Assembly (NCBI RefSeq): GCF_000959445.1
Contig: NZ_CP009632.1
Span: 1,054,001 to 1,118,000, forward strand
DNA from: Burkholderia vietnamiensis LMG 10929
GTDB lineage: Bacteria > Pseudomonadota > Gammaproteobacteria > Burkholderiales > Burkholderiaceae
Length of the DNA: 64,000 bases
Reading direction: 5' to 3'
The position numbers and the translations under genes are program-made. Below the pieces are notes generated by a model. That model had not been told where the DNA came from and did no database searches. It saw only the letters and a list, made by a program, of their open reading frames with translations. Of the stretch, positions 35,640 through 45,291 are shown one piece after another; within the stretch, counting starts at the first letter, position 1, and each line of letters starts with the position of its first letter.

Positions 35640-37847
35640 TTATTTCTTCGTGATGGTGTCGGCGGCGTCGCCTTTGCCGCTGCGGCCGCCGTGGTGACCG
35701 CGGTCGCCGCGCAGGTCGCCGTACAGGCGCGCGATCACGCGCAGCAAACCGCGTATGCCGACCGTCGCGAGATGCAGGAACGCATGCGGCGGCGAGTCCG
35801 GCCGGCGGCCGGCGGTCCAGTCGATCCATGCGTCCGCGCGCGCGAACGTCGAGCTGACCAGATCGAATTCCTGCTGTTGCGACAGGGTCTCGAAGCGGAT
35901 GCCGAGCCGCCCCGGTTCCGCATACTCGATCGTCCCCGGAAACGCGTACTCGTCGACGCCGCGAAACAGCGACACGGTCACCTGTTCGCCGTCGGGCACT
36001 CGGGCGTCCTCCGGCACCGCGACGCCGATGCCGCCTTCCGAGTAGTCGAGCGTTTCGCACGCCAGCGTGCGGCCGTTGCCGAACCGCAGCATCACCGGAA
36101 TGCGCGCGGCGACGCGATGCGACTCGCGCACCTGCCGGCGCTCGTTCGCCGCGGCGACCGCGAGGCCGAGGATCAGCAGGTTGTAAGTCGTCCACGCGAG
36201 GTTGAACGCCGTCGTCTGCACCTCGCTGCCCACGCCGCGATTCAGCGCGATATGCAGCGCGCCCATCGCGAGGCCGAAAGCGTTCAGGATCACCAGGCTC
36301 AGATACGGCTTCGAGATCGCCCAGTCGAAATAGCCGCGGTCGATCCGGCCGCCCTTGGCCGTGACGTTGAACGTGCCCAGCCGCGGATTGACCAGCGCGA
36401 GCAGCGTCGGCAACGCGATGTACGACGCGAGCACGGCCTCATAGACCTCCGCCCAGAACGAATGCCGGAACCGGCTCTGCATCCGCGAGTTCGTCAGCGT
36501 CGCGTGCACGACGTGCGGCAGCGCGTAGAGCGCGAGCATCGTCGCCGATGCGTGGATCACGTGCGCGCCGAAGAACAGGAACGACAGCGGCGCGGTGAGA
36601 AACACCAGCCGCGGGATGCCGTAGAAGAAATGCATCATCGCGTTGAGGTAGCACAGCCGCTGCCCCAACGTGAGTCCGCGGCCGAACAGCGGATTGTCGA
36701 TGCGGAAGATCTGCGTCATGCCGCGCGCCCAGCGGATGCGCTGGCCGATGTGGCCCGTCAGGCTTTCGGTCGCGAGACCGGCCGCCTGCGGGATCGCGAG
36801 ATAGGCGGTCGTATAGCCGTGGCGATGCAGCTTCAGCGCCGTATGGGCGTCCTCGGTGACCGTCTCGGTCGCGATGCCGCCGATCTCCTCGACCATCGAG
36901 CGCCGTAGCAGCGCGCACGATCCGCAGAAGAACGTCGCGTTCCAGAGGTCGTTGCCGTCCTGCACCAGCCCGTAGAACAACTCGCCTTCGTTCGGCACCT
37001 TGCGAAAGATCCCGAGGTTGCGCTCGAGCGGATCGGCCGAGAAGAAATGGTGGGGCGTCTGCAGCATCGACAGCTTCGGGTCGCGGATGAACCAGCCGAG
37101 GCACAGCTGCAGGAACGAGCGCGTCGGCACATGATCGCAATCGAAGATCGCGACGTACTCGCCGTGAGTCGACTTCAGCGCTTCGTTGAGGTTGCCGGCT
37201 TTCGCGTAACGGTTGTGATCGCGGATCGTCCAGTGCACGCCGACGGCTTCGCAGAAGTCCCTGAACTCCGGCCGGCGCCCGTCGTCGAGCACATGGATCG
37301 ACAGCTTGTCGGCCGGATAGTCGAGCGCGAGCGCCGCGTAGACCGTCGGTTTGACGACGCTGAGCGGCTCGTTGTACGTCGGGATGAACACGTCGACGCT
37401 CGGCCAGTCCGCGCGCGACGCGGGCAGCGGCAACGGCTTGCGCCCCAGCGGCCATGCCGTCTGGAAGTAGCCGAGCAGCAGCACCGCGGCCGCATACACT
37501 TCGGCCGCGACGAGCAGCGCGCCCCAGGCGGCGTCGAGCGGGTGCGACCACACCAGCGTTTCGGTGAGTCGCCAGAACATGTACCGGCCGGTGGCCACGA
37601 CCGACAGCGCGATCATCACGAGCGTCGCGTAGCGGCCGTTCACGCGCCGGATCGCGAGCGCACCGGCCAGGCAGCAGGTCGCGAACGCGAGCTGGCCGGC
37701 GTCGTCGAGCGGCACCGTACAGACGAAATACAGCGCCAGCGCCGCGCATGCGGCGAGCGGCGCCGTGACGAGCCAGCCGCTGCCCGGCAACCGGTCGAGC
37801 AGCCGGTCGAGCGCCGATCCGCGAGCGGCCTCGACAGCCGCGCTCAT
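35640..37847 (-). CDS. bcsA: Cellulose synthase catalytic subunit BcsA
   Basis: 735 residues. GT2 glucosyltransferase that polymerises UDP-glucose and translocates the chain. Membrane helices flank the catalytic domain. Visible motifs are DVFIPTYNE, the DxD in FDCDHVP, TED in TVTEDAHT and Q(Q/R)xRW in GQRIRWARG. The C-terminal PilZ domain has RESHR and LDYSEGG, the RxxxR and DxSxxG cyclic-di-GMP-binding signatures, so activity should require c-di-GMP. The start ATG 37847 overlaps the bcsQ stop as ATGA; the longer frame to 37964 lies wholly in bcsQ. UDP-glucose could come from GalU encoded at 40834. Confidence 0.97.
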   Translation of the reverse strand: MSAAVEAARGSALDRLLDRLPGSGWLVTAPLAACAALALYFVCTVPLDDAGQLAFATCCLAGALAIRRVNGRYATLVMIALSVVATGRYMFWRLTETLVWSHPLDAAWGALLVAAEVYAAAVLLLGYFQTAWPLGRKPLPLPASRADWPSVDVFIPTYNEPLSVVKPTVYAALALDYPADKLSIHVLDDGRRPEFRDFCEAVGVHWTIRDHNRYAKAGNLNEALKSTHGEYVAIFDCDHVPTRSFLQLCLGWFIRDPKLSMLQTPHHFFSADPLERNLGIFRKVPNEGELFYGLVQDGNDLWNATFFCGSCALLRRSMVEEIGGIATETVTEDAHTALKLHRHGYTTAYLAIPQAAGLATESLTGHIGQRIRWARGMTQIFRIDNPLFGRGLTLGQRLCYLNAMMHFFYGIPRLVFLTAPLSFLFFGAHVIHASATMLALYALPHVVHATLTNSRMQSRFRHSFWAEVYEAVLASYIALPTLLALVNPRLGTFNVTAKGGRIDRGYFDWAISKPYLSLVILNAFGLAMGALHIALNRGVGSEVQTTAFNLAWTTYNLLILGLAVAAANERRQVRESHRVAARIPVMLRFGNGRTLACETLDYSEGGIGVAVPEDARVPDGEQVTVSLFRGVDEYAFPGTIEYAEPGRLGIRFETLSQQQEFDLVSSTFARADAWIDWTAGRRPDSPPHAFLHLATVGIRGLLRVIARLYGDLRGDRGHHGGRSGKGDAADTITKK

Positions 37848-38623
37848 GCCACGCTCCGCGCATTCGCGCGCCGCCCGAGCGCGCGCTCGAGCCACTCGGC
37901 GCACGCGCTCAGATCGGCCGCGGCCTGCGAACGCGGGTCGTAGCGATTCACGGTCGTGCGGCACGCGAGCGATTCAGCAACGCCCTGGTCCGCGTGAATC
38001 ACGCCGGCGAAGCGCGCCGCGCCGACGCTGTCGCGCAACGCGCGCAGCACGTCGCGGCCCAGCTCGCGCGACTGATCGACCTGATTGACCACGTAGCCGT
38101 CGCCGATGAAGTCGGTGCGCGTCGCCGCATAGGCGTCGAGCATGCGCCGCATCTGCGGGATCGACGCATACGACGCCGCGTCGGCGAGCAACACGGTCAG
38201 CACGAAATGCGCAGCCGTCAGTGCGGCGCGCATGTAGACCGACGAGCCGGGCGGCGTATCGACGATCACGATGTCGTCGTCGCCGAGCGCGAGCGCGGCG
38301 AGCCCGCGCGCGAGCCACGCCGGATCGCGATCGAGCATGCGCTCGAAGCGGCGCTGATCCGTTTCGCCGACCACGCCGAACGGCATCACGGCGATGCCGT
38401 CGACCACCGCGAGCGGCCACTGCCGCTCGCTCAGCGCCGCGCCGGCCAGCCCGTCGCTCATCTCGATCGGTACGCCGAAATGCAGCTTCAGCGCATTCTG
38501 CGGATCCAGATCCACCACGCACACGCGATGCCGGCGCGACGCCGCGAGCACGGCCGCGAGGTTCGCCGCCAGCGTCGTCTTGCCGACGCCGCCCTTTGCC
38601 GACGCGATCACGACGATCTTCAT
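37844..38623 (-). CDS. bcsQ: ParA/MinD-like ATPase BcsQ
   Basis: 259 residues. A deviant Walker A, ASAKGGVGKTT (about 8-18), VVDLDPQNALKLHFG and IVDTPPGSS identify the BcsQ/YhjQ family, which places the cellulose synthase complex in the cell. ATG 38623 overlaps the stop of the upstream bcsP gene as ATGA and its own stop overlaps bcsA, so all three are coupled. An in-frame ATG at 38638 would add five residues. Confidence 0.94.
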   Translation of the reverse strand: MKIVVIASAKGGVGKTTLAANLAAVLAASRRHRVCVVDLDPQNALKLHFGVPIEMSDGLAGAALSERQWPLAVVDGIAVMPFGVVGETDQRRFERMLDRDPAWLARGLAALALGDDDIVIVDTPPGSSVYMRAALTAAHFVLTVLLADAASYASIPQMRRMLDAYAATRTDFIGDGYVVNQVDQSRELGRDVLRALRDSVGAARFAGVIHADQGVAESLACRTTVNRYDPRSQAAADLSACAEWLERALGRRANARSVA

Positions 38624-39039
38624 GAACGGCCCGTCCATACCGGCGGCTGCTTCGGCGCGTCGGCCGGCACATGGCCGCGCAGCCGCTCGAACAGCGTCTG
38701 CAGCGGCTCGGACGAGCCGGGCGCGCGCGTGCGGTCCGAGGCCGGCGACTTGCCGACCAGTTTCTTCAGCGCGCCGGCGCTGCGATCGCGTGCGGCGGCG
38801 TCGGTTGCGGACGCTACGCGCGTGTCGGCCGTCACGGCGTCGACCTCGGGCTGCGTGTGCTCGGCAGCGATCGGCGCGGGCGTGCGAGGCGCGTCGTCCG
38901 CTTGCAATTCGACACCAGCGAGCAGCGGCCAGCGCGCGCGCGCCGCATCGGCATCCGCTTCCGCGCGCACCTCGTGATAGCGTCCGGCATCGCCGCCGAA
39001 ACGCTTGAACAACGATTCGATATCCCGTGAGCTCGACAT
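38620..39039 (-). CDS. bcsP: Cellulose biosynthesis accessory protein BcsP/BcsR-like
   Basis: 139 residues from ATG 39039; ATG 39057 gives 145. The only conserved part is the N-terminus, SRDIESLFKRFGGDAGRY, which matches the D-x2-x-LF-x2-FG motif shared by BcsR and BcsP proteins. The rest is low-complexity and proline/alanine-rich, apart from LQTLFERLRGH near the end. It probably binds BcsQ or the synthase. The gene overlaps bcsQ by four bases. BcsP is the name used for the longer beta-proteobacterial version; the exact family name is less sure than the role in cellulose synthesis. Confidence 0.8.
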   Translation of the reverse strand: MSSSRDIESLFKRFGGDAGRYHEVRAEADADAARARWPLLAGVELQADDAPRTPAPIAAEHTQPEVDAVTADTRVASATDAAARDRSAGALKKLVGKSPASDRTRAPGSSEPLQTLFERLRGHVPADAPKQPPVWTGRS

Positions 39040-39084
39040 AAGCTGCCCTGTTGTCATGACGGAGAGTCCGGTCGCGCGAACCGT

Positions 39085-39540
39085 TCAGTGCGGCGCGCGA
39101 GCGATGCGCAACTCGATCCGTGCGTCGTCCTGCGGCACGACGTCCTGCGTCACACGCAGGCCGGCCGCGCCGACGCTGTCGAACCAGCCCTGATACGCGC
39201 CCTGCAGGAACGCCGCCGACCAGCCGAGATGGCCCGCGCCGAGCGCGCGCAACGGCGCCGCGTAATGAACGATGCGCAGAAATGCCTGCTCGTCGGACAG
39301 CTCGGCGTAGCCCCACTCCATTTCGCGCCAGCGCGCATTCAAGGCGTTCGTGAGATCGTCGGTCGACTCGCACGGGCCAAGCGGATGCGCGGCCGCGAAG
39401 CGCATGCCGACGCGCGCCATCAGTTGGCGGAGTTCGTCCTGATCGAGCTGATCGCTGAATTCGCCGGCAAGCGCCTCCAGGAACCCGCGCCATTGCGGCG
39501 ACACCTGGCGCTCGAGAAGGTGCTCCAAGATTTCCTGCAT
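39085..39540 (-). CDS. bcsD: Cellulose synthase subunit BcsD
   Basis: 151 residues. BcsD forms a periplasmic octameric ring that helps order glucan chains in type I cellulose systems. It starts MQEILEHLLERQVSPQWRGF and contains MRFAAAHPLG, EMEWGYAELSDE and GAYQGWFDSVG, typical of BcsD. The start ATG 39540 is chosen from homology; the frame extends further upstream without similarity. It is the first gene of the bcsDPQABC operon, and direct repeats just upstream (39580-39610) may control it. Confidence 0.9.
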   Translation of the reverse strand: MQEILEHLLERQVSPQWRGFLEALAGEFSDQLDQDELRQLMARVGMRFAAAHPLGPCESTDDLTNALNARWREMEWGYAELSDEQAFLRIVHYAAPLRALGAGHLGWSAAFLQGAYQGWFDSVGAAGLRVTQDVVPQDDARIELRIARAPH

Positions 39541-39574
39541 GCGAGACGGCCCCGGTGAAATTGGATGATCGGTG

Positions 39575-39610
39575 TGCCCGCATCGTGCATGTCGTGTGCG
39601 GGCATCGTGC
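39575..39610. promoter_or_regulatory. Repeat-containing candidate operator upstream of bcsD
   Basis: GCATCGTGC occurs twice, at 39580-39588 and 39602-39610, exactly 22 bp apart (two helix turns). The same stretch holds an 8-bp inverted repeat, TGCCCGCA at 39575 and TGCGGGCA at 39597. It lies 35-70 bases before the bcsD start, a position suited to an activator or repressor of the cellulose operon. No known regulator site is recognised. Confidence 0.5.
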
Positions 39611-39819
39611 CAACGGCGTTTTGGAAATCGTAGCGAATCCCGCTTCGCGGATGGGCGCCAACATCTAGCCCGGAGGCGACAAACTGGCAGACGTAACGGA
39701 CAACGGGCCGGCTGCGTCAGTGCGGCCGTTTCGTGTGCTCGCCCGTCGCCGGGCGGCAAACACACTTCACGCGGCGCCGGGCGCGCCGCGAGGCATCGAG
39801 CGACTACGCAGGCGTCGTA

Positions 39820-40053
39820 TCAGGCCAGGCCCGGCGACGATTCATCGCGGAATTCGCAGAACAGTTCGCGGCGATCGGCGAGCACCTCGATCTGCTCCGG
39901 CGTCAATCCGGCGACGATCGATGCGACTTCGTCGGACATGCCCAGCTGCTGTTTCGCGACTTCGCGATCCGCATGCAGCAGGCGCTGCGCGAGCGTCAGG
40001 TATGAACGGTTGAATTCAGCGATTGCGTCGAAGACGTCGTCCTGTTCGGCCAT
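39820..40053 (-). CDS. Small FlhD-like protein, copy 1
   Basis: 77 residues from ATG 40053, with AGGAACG upstream. Its core aligns with E. coli FlhD along most of its length: IAEFNRSYLTLAQRLLHAD against FlhD's IYDINLSYLLLAQRLIVQD, then LGMSDEVASIVAGLTPEQIEVLA, and CEFR against CHFR. It lacks the C-terminal third of the 116-residue FlhD, where the latter has its flexible DNA-contact region. No flhC lies nearby. FlhD normally acts with FlhC as flagellar master regulator. Standing 280 bases before the cellulose operon on the same strand, this copy may affect cellulose or the motile-sessile switch. That role is inference. Confidence 0.8.
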   Translation of the reverse strand: MAEQDDVFDAIAEFNRSYLTLAQRLLHADREVAKQQLGMSDEVASIVAGLTPEQIEVLADRRELFCEFRDESSPGLA

Positions 40054-40260
40054 GATCGTTCCTGTTATTGTCGGCCGGCCGTCGGATTCGGCAGGCCACG
40101 GGGCGCTTGTTCCCGACGCCCGGCGTTCTCGACCGAATACTGTATGTGACGTATGCACCGCTGAACGGACAAAGCATAGATGTAATCCGCCAAATCGCGA
40201 TGTTCTGCGACTGGCGCGATTGCCGCAATCGCCGCGATTACCGCCCGCACGGAATGGGGT

Positions 40261-40485
40261 CTACGGGGACGGAACCGGCGCGGCTGGCCTGGCCTGCGTC
40301 AGGCGCTCGACGAGCGCCTCGAGCTCCGCCGGCTTCAGCGCAATGATCAACGACGCAATCTCGTTCGAGATGCCGAGCTCGCGCGCAGCCACGTCGCAAT
40401 CGATCTTCAGCATCTGCTGCATCAGTTCCAGGTAGGCCGGGTCCAGCGCTTCCAATGCGCGGCAAATGTCGCCTTGTTCCATCAT
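40261..40485 (-). CDS. Small FlhD-like protein, copy 2
   Basis: 74 residues from ATG 40485 with GGGAGGG upstream; the codon after it is also ATG. It is a diverged paralogue of the FlhD-like gene 207 bases downstream. ALEALDPAYLELMQQMLKID corresponds to the SYLLLAQRL helix, and ELGISNEIASLIIALKPAELEAL to the second helical pair. The C-terminus is a short proline-rich tail. The tyrosine-leucine core and the LGI-x-E-x-A spacing are shared with FlhD, but overall similarity is lower than for copy 1. Heterodimerisation with copy 1 is conceivable. No experimental function is known to me. Confidence 0.7.
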   Translation of the reverse strand: MMEQGDICRALEALDPAYLELMQQMLKIDCDVAARELGISNEIASLIIALKPAELEALVERLTQARPAAPVPSP

Positions 40486-40833
40486 CGCGCCCTCCCGATA
40501 ACACGCCCGTGATGTCGATGGATCGGCATTCCGACGCGTCGGCAGATGCCGTTCCGGTGTGCGGATGCAAGCCGCGCTTCGACGCGGCTGCCGTCGAATC
40601 AATACCATTTCAAAATAGTTCGTTGTGCAATTCGTGATGTCGTGATCGGCCTGTCCGATTCGCCCAGGATTCAGTCGTCGTTTCAATCCGGAACGCCCCT
40701 AGGATTTGTGCAACTGCACACGCTCGACGCAATGCGATTGCGCGGTGTGCAACGTCGATTGTCTGGGCGCCCGGACGCCGCATCGGAAACCGGCGTGGTC
40801 CGCTCTTCACTCCGAAATCATGGAAATATCGCT
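40486..40833. other. Divergent intergenic region between the FlhD-like gene and galU
   Basis: 348 bases with no supported gene. It should hold the promoters for the leftward FlhD-like/cellulose genes and the rightward galU operon. The galU reading frame stays open back to 40546, but GalU homology starts only at 40834. No operator or strong promoter pair was assigned. Confidence 0.5.
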
Positions 40834-41718
40834 ATGTTGAAAGTGACGAAAGCCGTCTTTCCGGTCGCCGGCCTGGGCACGCGGTTCCTGCCCGCCACCA
40901 AGGCGAGCCCCAAGGAAATGTTGCCGGTCGTGGACAAGCCGTTGATCCAGTATGCCGTCGAAGAGGCGATCGAAGCGGGCATCACCGAGATGATCTTCGT
41001 GACCGGGCGCAGCAAGCGCGCGATCGAAGATCACTTCGACAAGTCGTACGAGATCGAGGCCGAGCTCGAGGCACGCGGCAAGGAGAAGCTGCTGTCGCTC
41101 GTGCGCAGCATCAAGCCGAGCCATGTCGACTGCTTCTACGTTCGCCAGGCCGAAGCGCTCGGGCTCGGTCACGCCGTCCTGTGCGCGGAGAAGCTCGTCG
41201 GCGACAACCCGTTCGCCGTGATTCTCGCCGACGACCTGCTCGACGGCCCGACGCCCGTTCTGCGCCAGATGATCGACGTATTCGACCACTATCATGCGTC
41301 GGTCATCGGCGTCGAGGAGATCGCGCCGGCGGATTCGAAGTCCTATGGCGTGATCGACGGCAAGCGCTGGGAAGACGATCTCTTCAAGCTGTCGGGGATC
41401 GTCGAGAAGCCCGAACCGGCGCAGGCGCCGTCGAATTTCGGCGTCGTGGGCCGTTATGTGCTGAAGCCGAAGATCTTCAAGCATCTGCGCGGGCTCAAGC
41501 CGGGCGCGGGCGGTGAACTGCAGCTGACCGACGCGATCCAGTCGCTGCTCACCGATGAACAGGTGCTCGCGTACCGCTACGACGGCACGCGCTTCGACTG
41601 CGGCAGCAAGCTCGGCTACCTGAAGGCGACGGTCGAATTTGCGTTGCGGCATCCGGAGGTCGCGGCGGATTTCGAACGGTATCTGCTCGCGCGGATGTCG
41701 GAGCAGCTGGTCGTCTGA
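40834..41718 (+). CDS. galU: UTP-glucose-1-phosphate uridylyltransferase
   Basis: 294 residues. Makes UDP-glucose from UTP and glucose-1-phosphate. The nucleotidyltransferase signature is at the start: [19 protein letters not shown], with [39 protein letters not shown] and GIVEKPEP are typical of GalU. The start MLKVTKAVF at 40834 gives the normal length; the frame is open upstream without homology. It leads the plus-strand operon with a PAP2 phosphatase, a WcaI-like transferase and ugd, and supplies UDP-glucose both to Ugd and, probably, to the cellulose synthase. Confidence 0.96.
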   Translation: MLKVTKAVFPVAGLGTRFLPATKASPKEMLPVVDKPLIQYAVEEAIEAGITEMIFVTGRSKRAIEDHFDKSYEIEAELEARGKEKLLSLVRSIKPSHVDCFYVRQAEALGLGHAVLCAEKLVGDNPFAVILADDLLDGPTPVLRQMIDVFDHYHASVIGVEEIAPADSKSYGVIDGKRWEDDLFKLSGIVEKPEPAQAPSNFGVVGRYVLKPKIFKHLRGLKPGAGGELQLTDAIQSLLTDEQVLAYRYDGTRFDCGSKLGYLKATVEFALRHPEVAADFERYLLARMSEQLVV

Positions 41719-41728
41719 CGCCGGTCGC

Positions 41729-41747
41729 GCGCCGCGGACCGCGGCGC
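41729..41747 (+). other. Strong GC hairpin after galU
   Basis: GCGCCGCGG and CCGCGGCGC are perfect inverted repeats around a single central A, starting 10 bases after the galU stop. No T-tract follows. It may protect the galU mRNA or reduce read-through into the downstream genes. Confidence 0.4.
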
Positions 41748-41813
41748 ATCGTGCGACCGATCTTTCACGCCACGTGCCGCGGAGATTGCGGCGTCGCGCA
41801 GCGAGGACCGCAC

Positions 41814-42395
41814 ATGTGGACCGCCATCGGCAACCTCGGTGACGCTGCGCTGACGCTCCCGCTCGCCGCCGTGTGTTTCGCGTGGCTCACGCGCTCGTTG
41901 TACGGCTGGCGCATTGCGCTGTCGTGGGCCACGCTGCTCGCCGCGGCGATGTTGCTCGTCGGCGTCACGAAGATACTTCATGCGGGATGCGGCGTGCAGA
42001 TTCGCGCGGTGCACTTCCGCGCGATCAGCGGGCATGCCCTGCTCGCTGCGGCCGTGTGGCCGATGGCGTGCCTGCTGATGCTGCACGACGGCTGGAACAC
42101 GCGTACGGTGCGCGCGCTGTTGCCGGGGCTCGCGCTTGCCGCGACGATCGCCGTGGCGCGCGCACGCGACGACGCACATACCACGTCCGAAGTGATGGCC
42201 GGCTGGATGCTCGGTGTGCTCGTCACCGTCGTGCTACTGAAACGATGGACGGATGCACCGATCCTGCCGCCCGTATTGCGGCCGCTCGCGGTGGTGTCGG
42301 TATGCGCCGTGGCGGCGCTTGCGTATGGACGGCATGCGGCGATTCAGGATGCGATCGACGTGTATGCGCCGGTGGTTTGTGCAAGGGGGATGTGA
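41814..42395 (+). CDS. PAP2-family membrane phosphatase
   Basis: 193 residues, six predicted membrane helices. The lipid-phosphatase motif set is recognisable but divergent: an early Lys (TKILHAG), the central HFRAISGHALLAA (SGH motif) and ARARDDAHTTSEVMAGW corresponding to the R-x5-H-x3-D motif. Bacterial members dephosphorylate undecaprenyl pyrophosphate or similar lipids. In this operon it would recycle the lipid carrier used for exopolysaccharide assembly. ATG 41814 has GAGGAC upstream; the frame continues to 41751. Confidence 0.85.
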   Translation: MWTAIGNLGDAALTLPLAAVCFAWLTRSLYGWRIALSWATLLAAAMLLVGVTKILHAGCGVQIRAVHFRAISGHALLAAAVWPMACLLMLHDGWNTRTVRALLPGLALAATIAVARARDDAHTTSEVMAGWMLGVLVTVVLLKRWTDAPILPPVLRPLAVVSVCAVAALAYGRHAAIQDAIDVYAPVVCARGM

Positions 42396-42584
42396 GCGGG
42401 GGACGTGCGCGGAGGTTGCCGGGCTCGACATGCGACCGGCGATGCGCGACGACGCTTGTGGTGCTGCACGGTCGCGGCCGACGATTGGCGGCACCGATCA
42501 ACATTCTGTCGGACTCGCACGATTGGCATTACCGACAATGAGTTCATCACGCACTGCACCATTTTCTATTTTCGCTGGGAGCCG

Positions 42585-43850
42585 ATGAAGATCCTCGTCT
42601 ACGGCATCAACTATGCGCCCGAGCTGACCGGCATCGGCAAGTACACCGCCGAGATGGCGGAAACGCTCGTCGAGAAAGGCCACACCGTGCGTGTCGTGTG
42701 CGCGCCGCCCTACTATCCCGAGTGGCGCGTCGCCAGCGGTTACTCGGCGCTGCGCTACTCGACCGAAGAGCGCGGCGGCGTCGCGCTCTGGCGTGCGCCG
42801 CTGTGGGTGCCGTCACGACCGAGCGGCATGCGCCGCATCGCGCACCTGGCGAGCTTCGCGCTGTCGAGCTTTCCGGTCATGCTGCGGCAGGCGCTGTGGC
42901 GGCCCGACGTCGTCGTGTGCATCGCGCCGAGCCTGCTCAATGCACCGGCCGGCTGGCTCGTCGCGCGCCTTACCGGCGCGCATGCGTGGATTCACATCCA
43001 GGACTACGAGGTCGATGCCGCATTCAGCCTCGGGATGCTGAAGGGATCGCTGCTCAAGCGTGCGGTGCTTGCGCTCGAACGTACGCTGCTGACGCGGTTC
43101 GACACCGTATCGACGATCTCGGGGAAGATGATCGAGCATGCGATGCGCAAGGGCATTCAGCCGCACAAGCTCGTCCATTTTGCGAACTGGGCCGACACGC
43201 ATTCGATCTATCCGCTCAAGCGGCCGAGCGAGTTGCGGACCTCGCTGTACATCTCTCCCACCGCGACGATCGTGCTTTATTCGGGCAACATGGGTGCGAA
43301 GCAAGGGCTCGATATCCTGGCCGACGCGGCGCAACGACTCGTGATGCGAGACGACGTCGTGTTCGTGTTCTGCGGCAACGGGCCGGCGCGTGCGGAGCTT
43401 CTGATGCGCTGCGGCGGCCTCAGGAACTGCCGCTTCCTCGAGCTGCAACCGATCAGCCGGCTGAACGAGCTGCTGAATCTCGCCGACATCCATGTGCTGC
43501 CCCAGCGTGCCGACGCTGCCGATCTCGTGATGCCGTCGAAGCTGACCGGCATGTTCGCCAGCGGGCGGGCCGTAATCGCGATGGCGAGCCCCGGCACCGA
43601 GCTGCATGACGTTGTTGCGCCGCGCGGGATCGTGGTTCCGCCGGGCGATGCCGAAACGCTTGCGTCGTCGATCGACGCGCTCGCCGCGAATGCGGCCGAA
43701 CGCGCCCGACTGGGGCAGGCCGGGCGCAAATTCGCCGAGGCCGTGCTTTCGCGCGACGCGGTGTTGAGCGCATTCGATGCCAAGTTGCACGCATTGCGTC
43801 CCGCGCCGTCCGACGCCGAAGTCCCCGGCGCACGGCATCCGGATTTCTGA
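42585..43850 (+). CDS. GT4-type glycosyltransferase, WcaI-like
   Basis: 421 residues, GT-B fold. The start [20 protein letters not shown] and the following CAPPYYPEW are characteristic of the WcaI family of colanic acid loci. The C-terminal half carries [24 protein letters not shown] and [19 protein letters not shown]. WcaI is usually described as a fucosyltransferase, which fits Gmd and Fcl encoded at 56350-58424. GGGAG precedes ATG 42585. It lies between the PAP2 phosphatase and ugd (31-base gap). Confidence 0.9.
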   Translation: MKILVYGINYAPELTGIGKYTAEMAETLVEKGHTVRVVCAPPYYPEWRVASGYSALRYSTEERGGVALWRAPLWVPSRPSGMRRIAHLASFALSSFPVMLRQALWRPDVVVCIAPSLLNAPAGWLVARLTGAHAWIHIQDYEVDAAFSLGMLKGSLLKRAVLALERTLLTRFDTVSTISGKMIEHAMRKGIQPHKLVHFANWADTHSIYPLKRPSELRTSLYISPTATIVLYSGNMGAKQGLDILADAAQRLVMRDDVVFVFCGNGPARAELLMRCGGLRNCRFLELQPISRLNELLNLADIHVLPQRADAADLVMPSKLTGMFASGRAVIAMASPGTELHDVVAPRGIVVPPGDAETLASSIDALAANAAERARLGQAGRKFAEAVLSRDAVLSAFDAKLHALRPAPSDAEVPGARHPDF

Positions 43851-43881
43851 AACTGCATTCGACTCTTCTCCATACCGCAAC

Positions 43882-45291
43882 ATGAAGATCACCATCATCG
43901 GTACCGGCTACGTAGGCCTCGTCACTGGCGCTTGCCTCGCCGAAATCGGCAACGACGTGTTTTGCGTCGACGTCGACCAACGCAAGATCGACATCCTGAA
44001 CGGCGGCGGCGTACCGATTCACGAGCCGGGCCTGAAGGAGCTGATCGATCGCAATCGCGCGAGCGGCCGGCTGCAGTTCTCGACCGATATCGAAGCAAGC
44101 GTCGCGCACGGCGACATCCAGTTCATCGCCGTCGGTACGCCGCCCGACGAGGACGGTTCCGCCGATCTGCAATACGTGCTCGCCGCCGCGCGCAACATCG
44201 GGCGCTACATGACCGGCGCGAAGGTGGTGGTCGACAAGTCGACCGTGCCGGTAGGCACCGCGCTGCACGTGCGCGATGCGATCGCGACCGAGCTCACGCG
44301 GCGCGGCGCGCGCCATGAATTCTCGGTCGTGTCGAATCCGGAGTTTTTGAAGGAAGGTGCGGCCGTCGACGATTTCATGCGCCCGGACCGCATCGTGATC
44401 GGCACCGATTCCGATGAAGCCGGCGAGCGTGCGCGCGAACAGATGAAGCGGCTGTATGCGCCATTCAACCGCAATCATGAGCGGACGCGCTATATGGACG
44501 TGCGCTCGGCCGAGTTCACCAAGTATGCGGCGAACGCGATGCTTGCGACGCGCATCTCGTTCATGAACGAGCTGGCGAATCTGGCCGATCGCGTCGGCGC
44601 GGATATCGAGGCCGTGCGGCGCGGCATCGGTTCGGATCCGCGGATCGGTTACGACTTCCTGTATGCCGGCGTCGGCTACGGCGGATCGTGTTTTCCGAAG
44701 GACGTGCGTGCACTGGTGCAGACCGCTGCCGAATACGGTCAGTCGCTGCGGATTCTGGAAGCCGTCGAAGCGGTCAACGATGCGCAGAAGAAGGTGCTGC
44801 TCGAGAAGATTTCGGAGCGATTCGGGGAAGATCTGTCGGGGCTCACATTCGGGCTGTGGGGGCTGGCGTTCAAGCCCAATACCGACGACATGCGCGAGGC
44901 GCCGAGCCGCGATCTGATCGCCGGGCTGCTGAAGCGTGGTGCGAGCGTTCGCGCTTACGATCCGGTTGCGACGGAGGAAGCGCGGCGTGTGCTCGCGCTC
45001 GATCTTGGCGATGATCCTGGGGCGCATGCAAGGCTTCAGTTCGTCGCGACGTCGGAAGAGGCAGCGGCCGGCGCCGACGCGCTGGTGATCGTCACGGAGT
45101 GGAAGGTGTTCAAGAGCCCGAATTTCGCGGCGCTGGTGGAATTGCTGAATGAGCCGGTGATCTTCGATGGGCGGAATCTTTATGAGCCGGAGGCGATGGG
45201 GGAGTTGGGGGTTGAGTATTACAGTATTGGGCGGCCGGATGTGGGTGCGGCGCAAACAGAGGAAAAAACACTGAGGATCGCACAGCGATAA
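43882..45291 (+). CDS. ugd: UDP-glucose 6-dehydrogenase
   Basis: 469 residues. Oxidises UDP-glucose to UDP-glucuronate in two NAD-dependent steps. The Rossmann motif [10 protein letters not shown] is at the N-terminus, and the catalytic Cys is in [26 protein letters not shown] and [17 protein letters not shown] are family hallmarks. It is the last gene of the plus-strand operon, immediately preceded by the WcaI-like gene. Codon use becomes slightly AT-richer over the last 200 bases, towards the low-GC block. Related enzymes (BceC) sit in the cepacian cluster; here the gene is on the opposite strand from the export genes. Confidence 0.97.
   Translation: MKITIIGTGYVGLVTGACLAEIGNDVFCVDVDQRKIDILNGGGVPIHEPGLKELIDRNRASGRLQFSTDIEASVAHGDIQFIAVGTPPDEDGSADLQYVLAAARNIGRYMTGAKVVVDKSTVPVGTALHVRDAIATELTRRGARHEFSVVSNPEFLKEGAAVDDFMRPDRIVIGTDSDEAGERAREQMKRLYAPFNRNHERTRYMDVRSAEFTKYAANAMLATRISFMNELANLADRVGADIEAVRRGIGSDPRIGYDFLYAGVGYGGSCFPKDVRALVQTAAEYGQSLRILEAVEAVNDAQKKVLLEKISERFGEDLSGLTFGLWGLAFKPNTDDMREAPSRDLIAGLLKRGASVRAYDPVATEEARRVLALDLGDDPGAHARLQFVATSEEAAAGADALVIVTEWKVFKSPNFAALVELLNEPVIFDGRNLYEPEAMGELGVEYYSIGRPDVGAAQTEEKTLRIAQR

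Noticed and set aside
41729..41747. Hairpin after galU as an intrinsic terminator
   Set aside because: No T-tract follows, and the PAP2 gene with its own ribosome binding site begins 66 bases on, consistent with read-through.
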